Assembly (NCBI GenBank): GCA_030149165.1
Contig: JASBRY010000001.1
Span: 186,001-250,000 of the forward strand
DNA from: Phycisphaerales bacterium
GTDB taxonomy: Bacteria; Planctomycetota; Phycisphaerae; Phycisphaerales; UBA1924
Reading direction: 5' to 3'
DNA length: 64,000 nucleotides
The position numbers and the translations under genes are program-made. This document shows positions 33,813 to 41,254 of the stretch, piece by piece. Every line of letters starts with the position of its first letter. Positions within the stretch are counted from its first letter, which is position 1. The notes under the pieces are model-generated. The model saw nothing but the letters and a program-made list of their open reading frames with translations, was not told where the DNA came from and did no database searches.

Positions 33813-35105
33813 TCGGAGCTGCTTGAGGAATCCGAGCTGACGACGCTTGATGAACTTCGGATCGTAGATTCTGGAAACCAAATCACGGAATCCGGACTCG
33901 AGTTCATCCCTTGTCATCCCGATCGGTTCGTAGTTTAGATCAAACAGCGTGCAGCGATCCCATTGCCCCGCGTGCGTGAGTCTTCCCGAATCTTCTAATC
34001 GATGGTACAACGGCGTTCCTGGGAACGGCGTCTGCAGCGTCACCTGCACATCGTACAGATTCGTTCGCTCCGCGAAGTCATACACGGCACCGAATGTCGC
34101 AGGCGTGTGCCCATCGAGTCCGAGCACGAAGCATCCGATGACCGTGATCCCGTGCGATTGGATTGTGCGCACCGCTTCTTCGTACTTGGGATACTGAGCG
34201 AGTTTCCAGTTGTTGTTCGTTTCGATGCCGTCCAAACCGGTCTCGTTGGGTGATTCGAGACCGATGAGGACTTGTCGGCATCCTGCTCGCGCCATGAGTG
34301 AGAGCAGCTTCGGATCACGCGCGATCGAGACATCGCACTCTGTGAACCATCGCACACGCTCAGGGATCATCGCTTCGAGCAGTTCGTACGCTCTCCCTCG
34401 ACTCGCGAACGAGTTGTCATCCGCGAGCTCGATGAAGGGGTCATCCCAGATCGATTTGATCGCGCGGATCTCCTCGATCACCTTGTGGGTCGGCTTCACT
34501 TTGTAGCTCGGCGTGAGCATGATCGACGACGCGCAGAAGTCGCACTTGTGCGGACATCCGCGCGTGGTCTGGACGGTGAGCCGATTGTACTTGTCGATGT
34601 CGAGCAGATCGAACCTCGGCATCGGCGCGTCGTCGAGCGAGTACGAATCATCGGATTCATATTTGGATTGCAACTGTCCGTTGCGGAAGTCTTCGATGAG
34701 CCGCGCCCAAACTGGTTCTCCCTCCCCCACCACGACCGCGTCGGCGTGCTGCATGCACTCATCAGGAACACAAGTTGCGTGCAGACCTCCCATGACCACC
34801 GCGATCCCATATGCACGGAACTCATCCGCGAGTGTGTACGCGTCGAACGCTTGAGCCGTCATCGTGGAGATCGCGACGAGATCGAATCCCAGATCGGGAA
34901 CACGATCGCGTTTGAGATCGTCCACCTCGTGGTATGAGATCTCGATATCGTCTGGAGTGAGCGCCGCGAGCGTGAGCAGTCCCAGCGATGGGAGCGACGC
35001 GATCACTTCGGAGCGTTCAACGAATCCTGGGAGCGTGAGTCCGAGTGCAAGGAGTTCAGGATCTTGCACGCGCACGCCGGACATGGCGATGAATCCGATT
35101 CTCAT
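33801..35105 (-). CDS. B12-binding-type radical SAM protein
   Basis: A 434-residue enzyme. Residues about 1-150 form a cobalamin-binding-like Rossmann domain (AISTMTAQAFDAY, MGGLHATCVPDEC, ADAVVVGEGE) but without the D-x-H-x-x-G ligand motif. The radical SAM core has TTRGCPHKCDFCASS, which is C-x3-C-x2-C binding a 4Fe-4S cluster. Further family blocks are ELADDNSFASRG, QVLIGLESPNE and GCFVLGLDGHTP. Many relatives methylate or rearrange lipids, hopanoids or pigments; the substrate is unknown. It is coupled by ATGA to the membrane protein upstream, which suggests a membrane-lipid substrate (inference). Its 3-prime end overlaps the converging epimerase gene. Confidence 0.88.
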   Translation of the reverse strand: MRIGFIAMSGVRVQDPELLALGLTLPGFVERSEVIASLPSLGLLTLAALTPDDIEISYHEVDDLKRDRVPDLGFDLVAISTMTAQAFDAYTLADEFRAYGIAVVMGGLHATCVPDECMQHADAVVVGEGEPVWARLIEDFRNGQLQSKYESDDSYSLDDAPMPRFDLLDIDKYNRLTVQTTRGCPHKCDFCASSIMLTPSYKVKPTHKVIEEIRAIKSIWDDPFIELADDNSFASRGRAYELLEAMIPERVRWFTECDVSIARDPKLLSLMARAGCRQVLIGLESPNETGLDGIETNNNWKLAQYPKYEEAVRTIQSHGITVIGCFVLGLDGHTPATFGAVYDFAERTNLYDVQVTLQTPFPGTPLYHRLEDSGRLTHAGQWDRCTLFDLNYEPIGMTRDELESGFRDLVSRIYDPKFIKRRQLGFLKQLRSVG

Positions 35106-35506
35106 AACACACTCCCTATCAGTGACTGAGCAGTGACCCAAGAAATCAGAACACCACCAGTAGTCAGCAACACCACTGGGATCACAAAGATCGTCTTCGC
35201 TTCTTTCTTCACGGCGACGACAAAGCAGCAAATCGGCATCCAGCATCCGCCGAGCAAGAACGAGATCGAGATCCATGTCCAGATCGGAGCATCCAAGTAC
35301 GACTCTCCGAACAGCAGGCCCGTGAGTCCCACCATGACATTCAAGAATCCCGTCCCAAAGAACGCGATGTGTCCGAGCCGAGTCAGTCGGCGAGCCCAGG
35401 AGTTGTAGCCGCCCATGAACTCGTCCTTGTGGAATCCCATCCCCAGCACGGCTCCAGCAACGAATCCCATCGTGATCCAAGTCCATCCAAAAGCGAGATT
35501 GAGCAT
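35102..35506 (-). CDS. Small four-helix membrane protein
   Basis: A 134-residue protein with four predicted membrane helices (starting LAFGWTWITMGFVAGAVLG; AFFGTGFLNVMVGLTGLLFG; WTWISISFLLGGCWMPICCFV; FVIPVVLLTTGGVLIS). The ATG at 35506 follows an AT-rich region with two palindromes. Its TGA overlaps the radical SAM start. No family name is certain. It may be a membrane partner of the radical SAM enzyme, presenting or storing its substrate. Confidence 0.7.
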   Translation of the reverse strand: MLNLAFGWTWITMGFVAGAVLGMGFHKDEFMGGYNSWARRLTRLGHIAFFGTGFLNVMVGLTGLLFGESYLDAPIWTWISISFLLGGCWMPICCFVVAVKKEAKTIFVIPVVLLTTGGVLISWVTAQSLIGSVL

Positions 35507-35522
35507 GACTTCCCCTTATGTA

Positions 35523-35549
35523 TAGTGTTCACTAAACTAGTATTCACTA
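35523..35549. promoter_or_regulatory. Twin 12-bp palindromic operators upstream of the membrane/radical SAM operon
   Basis: TAGTGTTCACTA (35523-35534) and TAGTATTCACTA (35538-35549) are two near-identical palindromic half-pairs 15 bases apart centre to centre. They lie 17 bases upstream of the start codon at 35506, where a promoter would be. This looks like a tandem operator for a dimeric repressor, for example of the TetR or MarR type; no such regulator gene is adjacent, so the regulator is unknown. Confidence 0.6.
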
Positions 35550-35637
35550 TACTACAAGATCGCCCGATCGTTGCATGCAAAATCCGAATTTCTTGTAAAT
35601 TGCTCTGAGAAAGCGGTTTAGAGAGCTTTAAAAAGGC

Positions 35638-35844
35638 TCAATCTTTGTGGACCTCGATCTCTTCGATCGTGGTACGGCGGAGTGTCACCCTCTGGCCTTG
35701 GATCTCTGCGTCGGCTTCCTCGCGCTGCTGAGAGACGATCTTGGACTCTGAATCCGGCTGGACGGGCTTGGTCGTCGCGTTCCACAGGTGACCAAAGAAT
35801 CGGCCGATGGCGCGGGAGATCGGGATGTCCTGATCGTTCTTCAC
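35638..35844 (-). CDS. Small conserved-looking hypothetical protein
   Basis: A 68-residue basic/acidic cytoplasmic protein (starting MKNDQDIPISRAIGRFFGHLW) with a GTG start at 35844. The body contains an amphipathic helix and a beta-like end (VTLRRTTIEEIEVH). It sits in its own short minus-strand unit between tag (18 bases, divergent) and the operator region. I know no family for it. Confidence 0.6.
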   Translation of the reverse strand: MKNDQDIPISRAIGRFFGHLWNATTKPVQPDSESKIVSQQREEADAEIQGQRVTLRRTTIEEIEVHKD

Positions 35845-35862
35845 GCTCTATTCTAGTTCCGA

Positions 35863-36444
35863 ATGACCACAAAGAACCAACATCGCTGCGAATGGGCGCG
35901 GACTGAATCCGAAATCCTTTATCACGATTCTGAATGGGGTGTCCCCAATCGAGAAGAGCACCACCTGTTCGAGATGCTCACGCTCGAAGGGGCGCAAGCG
36001 GGACTGAGCTGGTCCACGATCCTCAACAAACGCGAGGGGTATCGCACGCTCTTTAAGAAGTTCGATCCCAAGAAGGTCGCGAGGTTCACACAAGACGACA
36101 TCGAACGGCTCATGCTCGATCCGTCCATCGTCCGCAATCGACTCAAGATCGAATCCACAGTCAACAATGCGAAAGCGATCCTCGAGCTCTACAAACTGGG
36201 AACGACCTTTAGCGAGCTTATGTGGTCGTTTGTGGACGACACCCCGATCGTGAACCACTACGAATCACTCAAAGACCTCCCGGCTCAAACGGACCTCTCC
36301 AATCACATCTCGAAGGACCTCAAGAAACGAGGGTTCCGATTCGTCGGCCCAACCGTGATTTACGCGATGATGCAAGCGTGCGGCATGGTCAACGACCACA
36401 CGACAAAGTGTCCGCGCCACAAGGCGTGCGCGAAGCTCAAATGA
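35863..36444 (+). CDS. tag: DNA-3-methyladenine glycosylase I
   Basis: A 193-residue base-excision repair enzyme removing 3-methyladenine. Landmarks are the N-terminal zinc Cys (RCEWA), the hairpin region YHDSEWGVPN, EGAQAGLSW with the catalytic-pocket Glu, the helix-hairpin-helix region GFRFVGPTVIYAMMQA, and the zinc ligands GMVNDHTTKCPRH near the C-terminus. Length is normal for Tag. It is divergent from the small gene at 35844 and convergent with nuoE. It is one of the genes interrupting the nuo order. Confidence 0.94.
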   Translation: MTTKNQHRCEWARTESEILYHDSEWGVPNREEHHLFEMLTLEGAQAGLSWSTILNKREGYRTLFKKFDPKKVARFTQDDIERLMLDPSIVRNRLKIESTVNNAKAILELYKLGTTFSELMWSFVDDTPIVNHYESLKDLPAQTDLSNHISKDLKKRGFRFVGPTVIYAMMQACGMVNDHTTKCPRHKACAKLK

Positions 36445-36460
36445 ACTGTCAATAGCTTCT

Positions 36461-37033
36461 TTAGAGGTCTTCCTTGACCGCGCCGCTGCCGCCGGGTTGG
36501 TAGGTACCGTTCTGGACCTGCTCGATGAGCTGGACGGTGCGCTCAGGGGTGAGGTTCTCGTGGAGGTCCTCGTTGATGAGCGCCGCAGGAGCGGTGCCGC
36601 AGGAACCGATGCATTCGAGCTCGACGAGTGTGAACTTGCCGTCTTCGGTGGTTTGTCCGACATCGATCCCGAGTTTGTCTTTGATCGCTTCGGTGCACGC
36701 GGTGGCGCTGCAGAACTCGCACGCGATGGAGCGGCAGACGGAGATCAGGTTCTCTCCCTTGCTGTGCTCCCAGTACTCTTCGTAGAAGGTGACGGTGTCG
36801 AGGACTTCCGATGGCGCGATGTCGAGGACCTCAGCGATCTCTTTCATCGCTTGCTTGGGGACCCAGCCGTAGTGGTGCTGGATCATGTGGAGAGCCGCGA
36901 AGAGGGCGCCCTTAGGTTTGGCGTAGCGCGGGATGTACTCCTCGCGGAGCTTCTTGGTCATCTCGGCGGTGAGATACGGCTCATCGCGCGTCTCGATCGT
37001 CGCTGATCCTGAGTTTTTAGTAATCCAAGGCAT
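36461..37033 (-). CDS. nuoE: NADH-quinone oxidoreductase subunit E
   Basis: A 190-residue thioredoxin-like subunit carrying the N1a 2Fe-2S cluster. The N-terminal helical bundle includes YIPRYAKPKGALFAALHMIQ. Cluster ligands are seen as two Cys in CRSIACEFCSATACTE and the later pair in ELECIGSCGTAPAA. The C-terminus is extended by a Gly-rich tail. It is downstream of two small envelope genes and nuoD on the same strand, and its own natural partner nuoF lies beyond several foreign genes. Confidence 0.94.
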   Translation of the reverse strand: MPWITKNSGSATIETRDEPYLTAEMTKKLREEYIPRYAKPKGALFAALHMIQHHYGWVPKQAMKEIAEVLDIAPSEVLDTVTFYEEYWEHSKGENLISVCRSIACEFCSATACTEAIKDKLGIDVGQTTEDGKFTLVELECIGSCGTAPAALINEDLHENLTPERTVQLIEQVQNGTYQPGGSGAVKEDL

Positions 37034-37103
37034 CGTGGTCCTCTCGTCGTTGGACCAATCCTAGCGGACTTTTTGCCCTCTGACCCCCACTGCAACCCTC
37101 GAC

Positions 37104-37610
37104 TTATGGATTGGTCGGGACCTCTGGATCCGTCCCGATCTGCGTCGTGGTGATTGAGAAAGCTCCAGTACTTGGATCATCGACGATCGAGAGTTCCCAG
37201 ATGCCGTGTCCGAGTGCGATCGGCCCCCTGGTCGTCGCTTGTCCTGTCTCTGGATCGACTGTCCAGAACACAAACGGGAGCGTGATGTGTTCATCTCCGA
37301 GCTGCGTATGCGACTGAGCCGTGATCTTGTCGGTCTGCGATGGCTGGAGCTCCAGCACAGACTTTCGCTGCTGATCACTCAGATTGAGCGGATCGATCGG
37401 CTCGGATTTGGAGTGGTACACCCACACCACTCGATCCGTGGTGTTGCTCAGGTGGACCTCCATCGCGGCGTCATGAATCCGATGCGCTTGCGGCGTCTGT
37501 GCCGTTGCGGATTGAGGTGTTGCCTGCTTGCCCCAATACAGAGCGCCGAACCCTACAAAGCACGCTACACCCAACGAGAAAATGATAAACAGTACGAGTC
37601 GATGATTCAT
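37104..37610 (-). CDS. Membrane-anchored hypothetical protein
   Basis: A 168-residue protein with an N-terminal membrane helix (VLFIIFSLGVACFVGFGALYWG) and an external domain containing DRVVWVYHSKSEP and HITLPFVFWTVDPETGQ. A Thr/Pro-rich end follows. No family is recognised. It lies between the lipoprotein gene and nuoE, within what looks like a single nuoD-led transcription unit. Whether it belongs to complex I is unknown. Confidence 0.62.
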   Translation of the reverse strand: MNHRLVLFIIFSLGVACFVGFGALYWGKQATPQSATAQTPQAHRIHDAAMEVHLSNTTDRVVWVYHSKSEPIDPLNLSDQQRKSVLELQPSQTDKITAQSHTQLGDEHITLPFVFWTVDPETGQATTRGPIALGHGIWELSIVDDPSTGAFSITTTQIGTDPEVPTNP

Positions 37611-37688
37611 GAGTTGATTCCTGTGCTCAAGGCTTTCAAGGAATCATTGGGATTCGACCACACCCAATTGCAACACCGAGCGAATCGC

Positions 37689-38069
37689 TCAGTCTTTGAT
37701 CAGACTGATCTCGTAGGGGTCCCAGCTTGTGCTTGATCCAGTGCTGATCCGAGCGGTGTAGCTCCCACGCTTGATCACGAACTGCTCCGGAGCAGAGATC
37801 GAACTCCCGGCCCCTTCGATCGTCAGCACCACACGCTCCATCGGAGGTGATTCGACAGGTCCGAGCGTGCGTTCCTCTCCCGCTCGAACAGTCATGGATT
37901 CGAGCATGATCGAGGTGTCGAACTTCCGCTCGTGCTCGATGCGTGCGTTGAGGTTGGTGCGCGAGTCGTTGATTATCCGGACGGTGTAGGTCGGATTGAT
38001 CGAACATCCGCCGACGAACAGCGACGAAACTAACGCAACGCACAACATCAGGAGCGTTGGTCGTTTCAT
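37689..38069 (-). CDS. Small lipoprotein
   Basis: A 126-residue lipoprotein: the signal MKRPTLLMLCVALVSSLFVGGC ends in a lipobox (VGGC), predicting lipidation at that Cys. The mature part is beta-rich (YTVRIINDSRTNLNARIEH, ERVVLTIEGAG). The ATG at 38069 overlaps the nuoD stop (ATGA), so it is translated with nuoD. No family is recognised. Its coupling to a core complex I gene may be only positional. Confidence 0.68.
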   Translation of the reverse strand: MKRPTLLMLCVALVSSLFVGGCSINPTYTVRIINDSRTNLNARIEHERKFDTSIMLESMTVRAGEERTLGPVESPPMERVVLTIEGAGSSISAPEQFVIKRGSYTARISTGSSTSWDPYEISLIKD

Positions 38070-39355
38070 CGGTCCAACTCACCCGCGACGATGTTCAGAG
38101 AACCGATCACCGCGACGATGTCCGCGAGCATGTGTCCCTCGAGCATCTTGGAGACGAGCGAATAGTTGATGAAGCTCGGCGGACGCGTCTTGGCGCGCCA
38201 CGAGCACTTGGTGCCGTCTCCGACGACATAGAACCCAAGCTCGCCGTTGGCGGTTTCGTGCGCGCCGTAGACCTCTCCGACTGGCGCGTCCCAACCGCGA
38301 TTGGTCATGATGAGCTCGAAGTGCTGGATGAGTCCCTCGATGGAGCCGTAGACCTCGCCCTTGGGTGGCTTGGTCATCTTCTCGTCAGCGAAGACATCGA
38401 TCGGTCCATCAGGAATGTTGTCGATGAGCTGATCGATGATGCGGATGGATTGTTTGATCTCTTCAACACGCACAAGGAATCGACAGTACGCGTCGCCGTC
38501 GCGAGCGATCGGGACATCGAACTTGACCGCCTCGGCGTTGTTCCCATCCCAGTTATCCGCGTAGCACAAATACGGCTCATCCTTACGCAGGTCACGACGG
38601 ACTCCAGATCCGCGAGCGACTGGTCCCGTCGCGCTGTACGCGATCGCTTCGTCATGGGTGAGCACGCCGATTCCTTGGGTTCGATCCATGAAGATCCGGT
38701 TGCGCTCGACGAGGTTCATGAGGTCGTCGATTGCTTCTTCGAGCACGCCATGGATGAAGGTCTTGACCATCCGCACGAACACGGCTTCATCCGGGATTTC
38801 CTTCACGGCTCCACCAACACGCGACCAATCCGGATGGAAGCGCTGTCCCGCGACATAATCCATGATGTCGTAGATGCGTTCGCGTGGATTGAAGCAGTAG
38901 AGGAAGCCGGTGATCGCGCCGACATCGAGTCCCGCGGCACCGATGCAGAGCAGGTGGTCCTGGATGCGTCCGAGTTCCGCGAGAATCGTGCGGAGGACTT
39001 TGCACTTGGGAGAGATGTCGATCCCGAAGAGCTTCTCGACGGTGTGGTGCCAGCAGATGCCGTTGGAGATGGACGAGAGGTAGTTCATCCGCGACACGAT
39101 GGTGATGTACTGGTTGTAGTCGAGGTGTTCTCCGAGCTTCTCGAATCCGGAGTGGAGGTATCCGATGTGAGGGGTGCATCGCGCGACGCGCTCGCCGTCG
39201 AGTTCGAGGACGAGCCGGAGAGTGGTGTGGGTCGCGGGGTGCTGCGGACCGAAGTTGAGGACCCAGCGATCGCCCGTGTCGATGTGGTCCTTGATGTAGT
39301 CGATGTTCTCAGCGTTGACATCGATCCCGGTATCCGGCGTCAGTGTGTAGGGCAT
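38066..39355 (-). CDS. nuoD: NADH-quinone oxidoreductase subunit D
   Basis: A 429-residue 49-kDa-type subunit of the quinone-reducing arm. Landmarks are LNFGPQHPATHTTLRLVLELDGE near residue 33, HIGYLHSGFEK, RMNYLSSISN, and the end IVAVIGSLNIVAGELDR typical of NuoD, where an Asp near the end replaces the hydrogenase Cys. It is fairly typical in length. It is divergent from the VPAP-tailed gene and coupled to the lipoprotein gene. The nuoA, B, C and G genes are not in the window. Confidence 0.95.
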   Translation of the reverse strand: MPYTLTPDTGIDVNAENIDYIKDHIDTGDRWVLNFGPQHPATHTTLRLVLELDGERVARCTPHIGYLHSGFEKLGEHLDYNQYITIVSRMNYLSSISNGICWHHTVEKLFGIDISPKCKVLRTILAELGRIQDHLLCIGAAGLDVGAITGFLYCFNPRERIYDIMDYVAGQRFHPDWSRVGGAVKEIPDEAVFVRMVKTFIHGVLEEAIDDLMNLVERNRIFMDRTQGIGVLTHDEAIAYSATGPVARGSGVRRDLRKDEPYLCYADNWDGNNAEAVKFDVPIARDGDAYCRFLVRVEEIKQSIRIIDQLIDNIPDGPIDVFADEKMTKPPKGEVYGSIEGLIQHFELIMTNRGWDAPVGEVYGAHETANGELGFYVVGDGTKCSWRAKTRPPSFINYSLVSKMLEGHMLADIVAVIGSLNIVAGELDR

Positions 39356-39512
39356 GCTTGTGTCCTCAAATCTGGATTTCCGCTCAATCCTAGGGGGGAA
39401 TGGATGCCTAGGAATGAGCCGCGAAGCGATTAATTCCTTGAGTAAACTCCTGAGATTTGGTACCTTGAGAGCGATTTATCATCGCGTTATTTGACATATT
39501 CAGGAGGACAAC

Positions 39513-40133
39513 ATGATCATTTCAAAGAACAAATTTCTCGCCGCCGGATTCGTCGCTGTCGGCTCGATGCTCAGCACTGCTCACGCGGACACCTTCCAAC
39601 TGATCGGAGAGGGATTCGCACAGGACTTCGGATCGAGCTTCGCAGGATCGGACAGCTTCCCGTTCACAGGACTTGAGCAGAATGATCCTGTCTCCTTCCA
39701 GTTTGAGTACGACGACCAGACCGCCGCGCACACGATCGAGGGGAATCGTGCTCGTTATACCTTTACTGGGACCGACTCCTTCTTCGTCATCGGCGACAAC
39801 ACCATGTCCGTCGACACCTTCGAGCTGATCGTCGGGACCACCAACTCGGGATTCGGACTCATCAGTATGTCTGGACGCAACGAGACCCACGGCATTACCG
39901 CTGGGATCCAGTTTGAATCCACGCAGATCATGCTCCCGATGGATGTCCCGACCTCTCTGGACACGAGCATGTTCAATAGCCTACGGATGTTCAGTGTGAA
40001 CTCCGATCAGAATCAGTTGCTGCTCCCGAACCTGTTCGGACCGATCCAATCCGCGTCCATTGTTCCCGCTCCTGGGACGATCAGCATGGTCATCGGAGCG
40101 AGCGTGGTGGGAATGCGGCGCCGACGAGGGTGA
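39513..40133 (+). CDS. Secreted protein with VPAPG PEP-CTERM-like tail
   Basis: A 206-residue exported protein with a signal peptide (FLAAGFVAVGSMLSTAHAD), a beta-rich body (SFQFEYDDQTAAHTIEGNR) and the C-terminal sorting tail VPAPGTISMVIGASVVGMRRRRG: VPAP motif, hydrophobic helix and Arg cluster. A GGAGG ribosome site ends six bases before ATG 39513. It is unrelated in the body to the tandem pair at 24-25 kb but shares the tail, so the tail is a portable sorting signal. Confidence 0.75.
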   Translation: MIISKNKFLAAGFVAVGSMLSTAHADTFQLIGEGFAQDFGSSFAGSDSFPFTGLEQNDPVSFQFEYDDQTAAHTIEGNRARYTFTGTDSFFVIGDNTMSVDTFELIVGTTNSGFGLISMSGRNETHGITAGIQFESTQIMLPMDVPTSLDTSMFNSLRMFSVNSDQNQLLLPNLFGPIQSASIVPAPGTISMVIGASVVGMRRRRG

Positions 40134-40210
40134 GTTCGGATTTCCAGTGATCTCGCGTGGCGAGCATTTTGGTTATACTCGCTGTATCACCAAGGAGCTC
40201 GATCCCACGC

Positions 40211-41203
40211 ATGGACACCTCTGCGCTCGTCAATAACCTGCTGAGTCCTCCGATCCTGTTTTTCTTTCTTGGGATGCTCGCGACGCTTGTCCGCTCGGAT
40301 CTGAGTATCCCTAAGGAACTCTCGCGCCTCTTCGCACTCTACCTGCTGTGGGCGATCGGATTCAAAGGCGGCGTCGCACTGCGCAGCGCCGGAGTGAGCT
40401 GGGAAACACTGATGCCCTTGATCGTCGCGATGGCGCTCTCAGCGATCATCCCGCTCTATGTCGCGCCGATTCTTCGGCTCGCGAAGTTCAGCATCGCCGA
40501 TGCGTGCGCCACGGCGGGCGCGTACGGCTCGGTGTCGGTCGTCACATTCATCACCGCGCAAAAATTCCTCGAAGTCCAGCACATCGAGTTTGGGGGTCAT
40601 CTCGTCGCGGCGCTGGCGCTCATGGAAGCTCCAGCGATCGTGACTGGGGTCATGCTGTATCGCGCGATGGGTGAGGGATCCTCCGCTCGTGATCTCTTCA
40701 AATCTCGGCGCCATGAGCTCAAGCACCTGCTTCATGAAGCCGCGGTGTCTGGACCTGTGTTCCTGCTGCTCGGATCGATCACCATCGGAGCACTCACCGG
40801 ACAAGCGGGGTGGCAGTCACTCGAACCATTCAGCAAGGACATCTTCGACGGCGTGCTCGTGCTGTTCCTGCTCGACTCGGGACTCACAGCGAGCAAGCAG
40901 ATCCGCTCGATCACAGGTTCAAAGCGCATGGCGGTCATGATCAGCGTCACGATCCCGCTCCTCAACGCGATACTCGGACTCGCGTGCGTCGCGATGATGG
41001 GGATGGATCACGCCGACGGCTTCCTGTTCCTGATCCTCTGCGCCAGCGCCTCGTACATCGCTGTCCCAGCGGCGATGAAGCTCGCTGTTCCCGAAGCAAA
41101 CGAGGGGCTCTACCTCCCAATGGCGCTGGGACTGACCTTCCCATTCAACATCACGCTCGGGATCCCGCTCTACTTCGCGATGAGCGGCTGGGTCACGAAC
41201 TAA
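40211..41203 (+). CDS. SbtA-family sodium-dependent bicarbonate transporter
   Basis: A 330-residue membrane protein with about ten helices. The segments GFKGGVALRSAG, AGAYGSVSVVTFITAQ and DSGLTASKQIRS match the SbtA (DUF897) family of single-component bicarbonate permeases first known in cyanobacteria. The two inverted halves each contain a hydrophobic hairpin. AAGGAG lies 13 bases before ATG 40211, chosen over an in-frame upstream ATG whose extension is not membrane-like. No SbtB-type PII protein is adjacent, which differs from the cyanobacterial arrangement. Confidence 0.85.
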   Translation: MDTSALVNNLLSPPILFFFLGMLATLVRSDLSIPKELSRLFALYLLWAIGFKGGVALRSAGVSWETLMPLIVAMALSAIIPLYVAPILRLAKFSIADACATAGAYGSVSVVTFITAQKFLEVQHIEFGGHLVAALALMEAPAIVTGVMLYRAMGEGSSARDLFKSRRHELKHLLHEAAVSGPVFLLLGSITIGALTGQAGWQSLEPFSKDIFDGVLVLFLLDSGLTASKQIRSITGSKRMAVMISVTIPLLNAILGLACVAMMGMDHADGFLFLILCASASYIAVPAAMKLAVPEANEGLYLPMALGLTFPFNITLGIPLYFAMSGWVTN

Positions 41204-41254
41204 GCTGTATATATCGCATGAAACAATTCCGGCGCGCATAGAGTTCGCATACAT

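Noticed and set aside
38057-39433. 458-codon plus-strand ORF opposite nuoD
   Set aside because: It is the complement of a clear NuoD; its composition follows from high GC third positions of nuoD.
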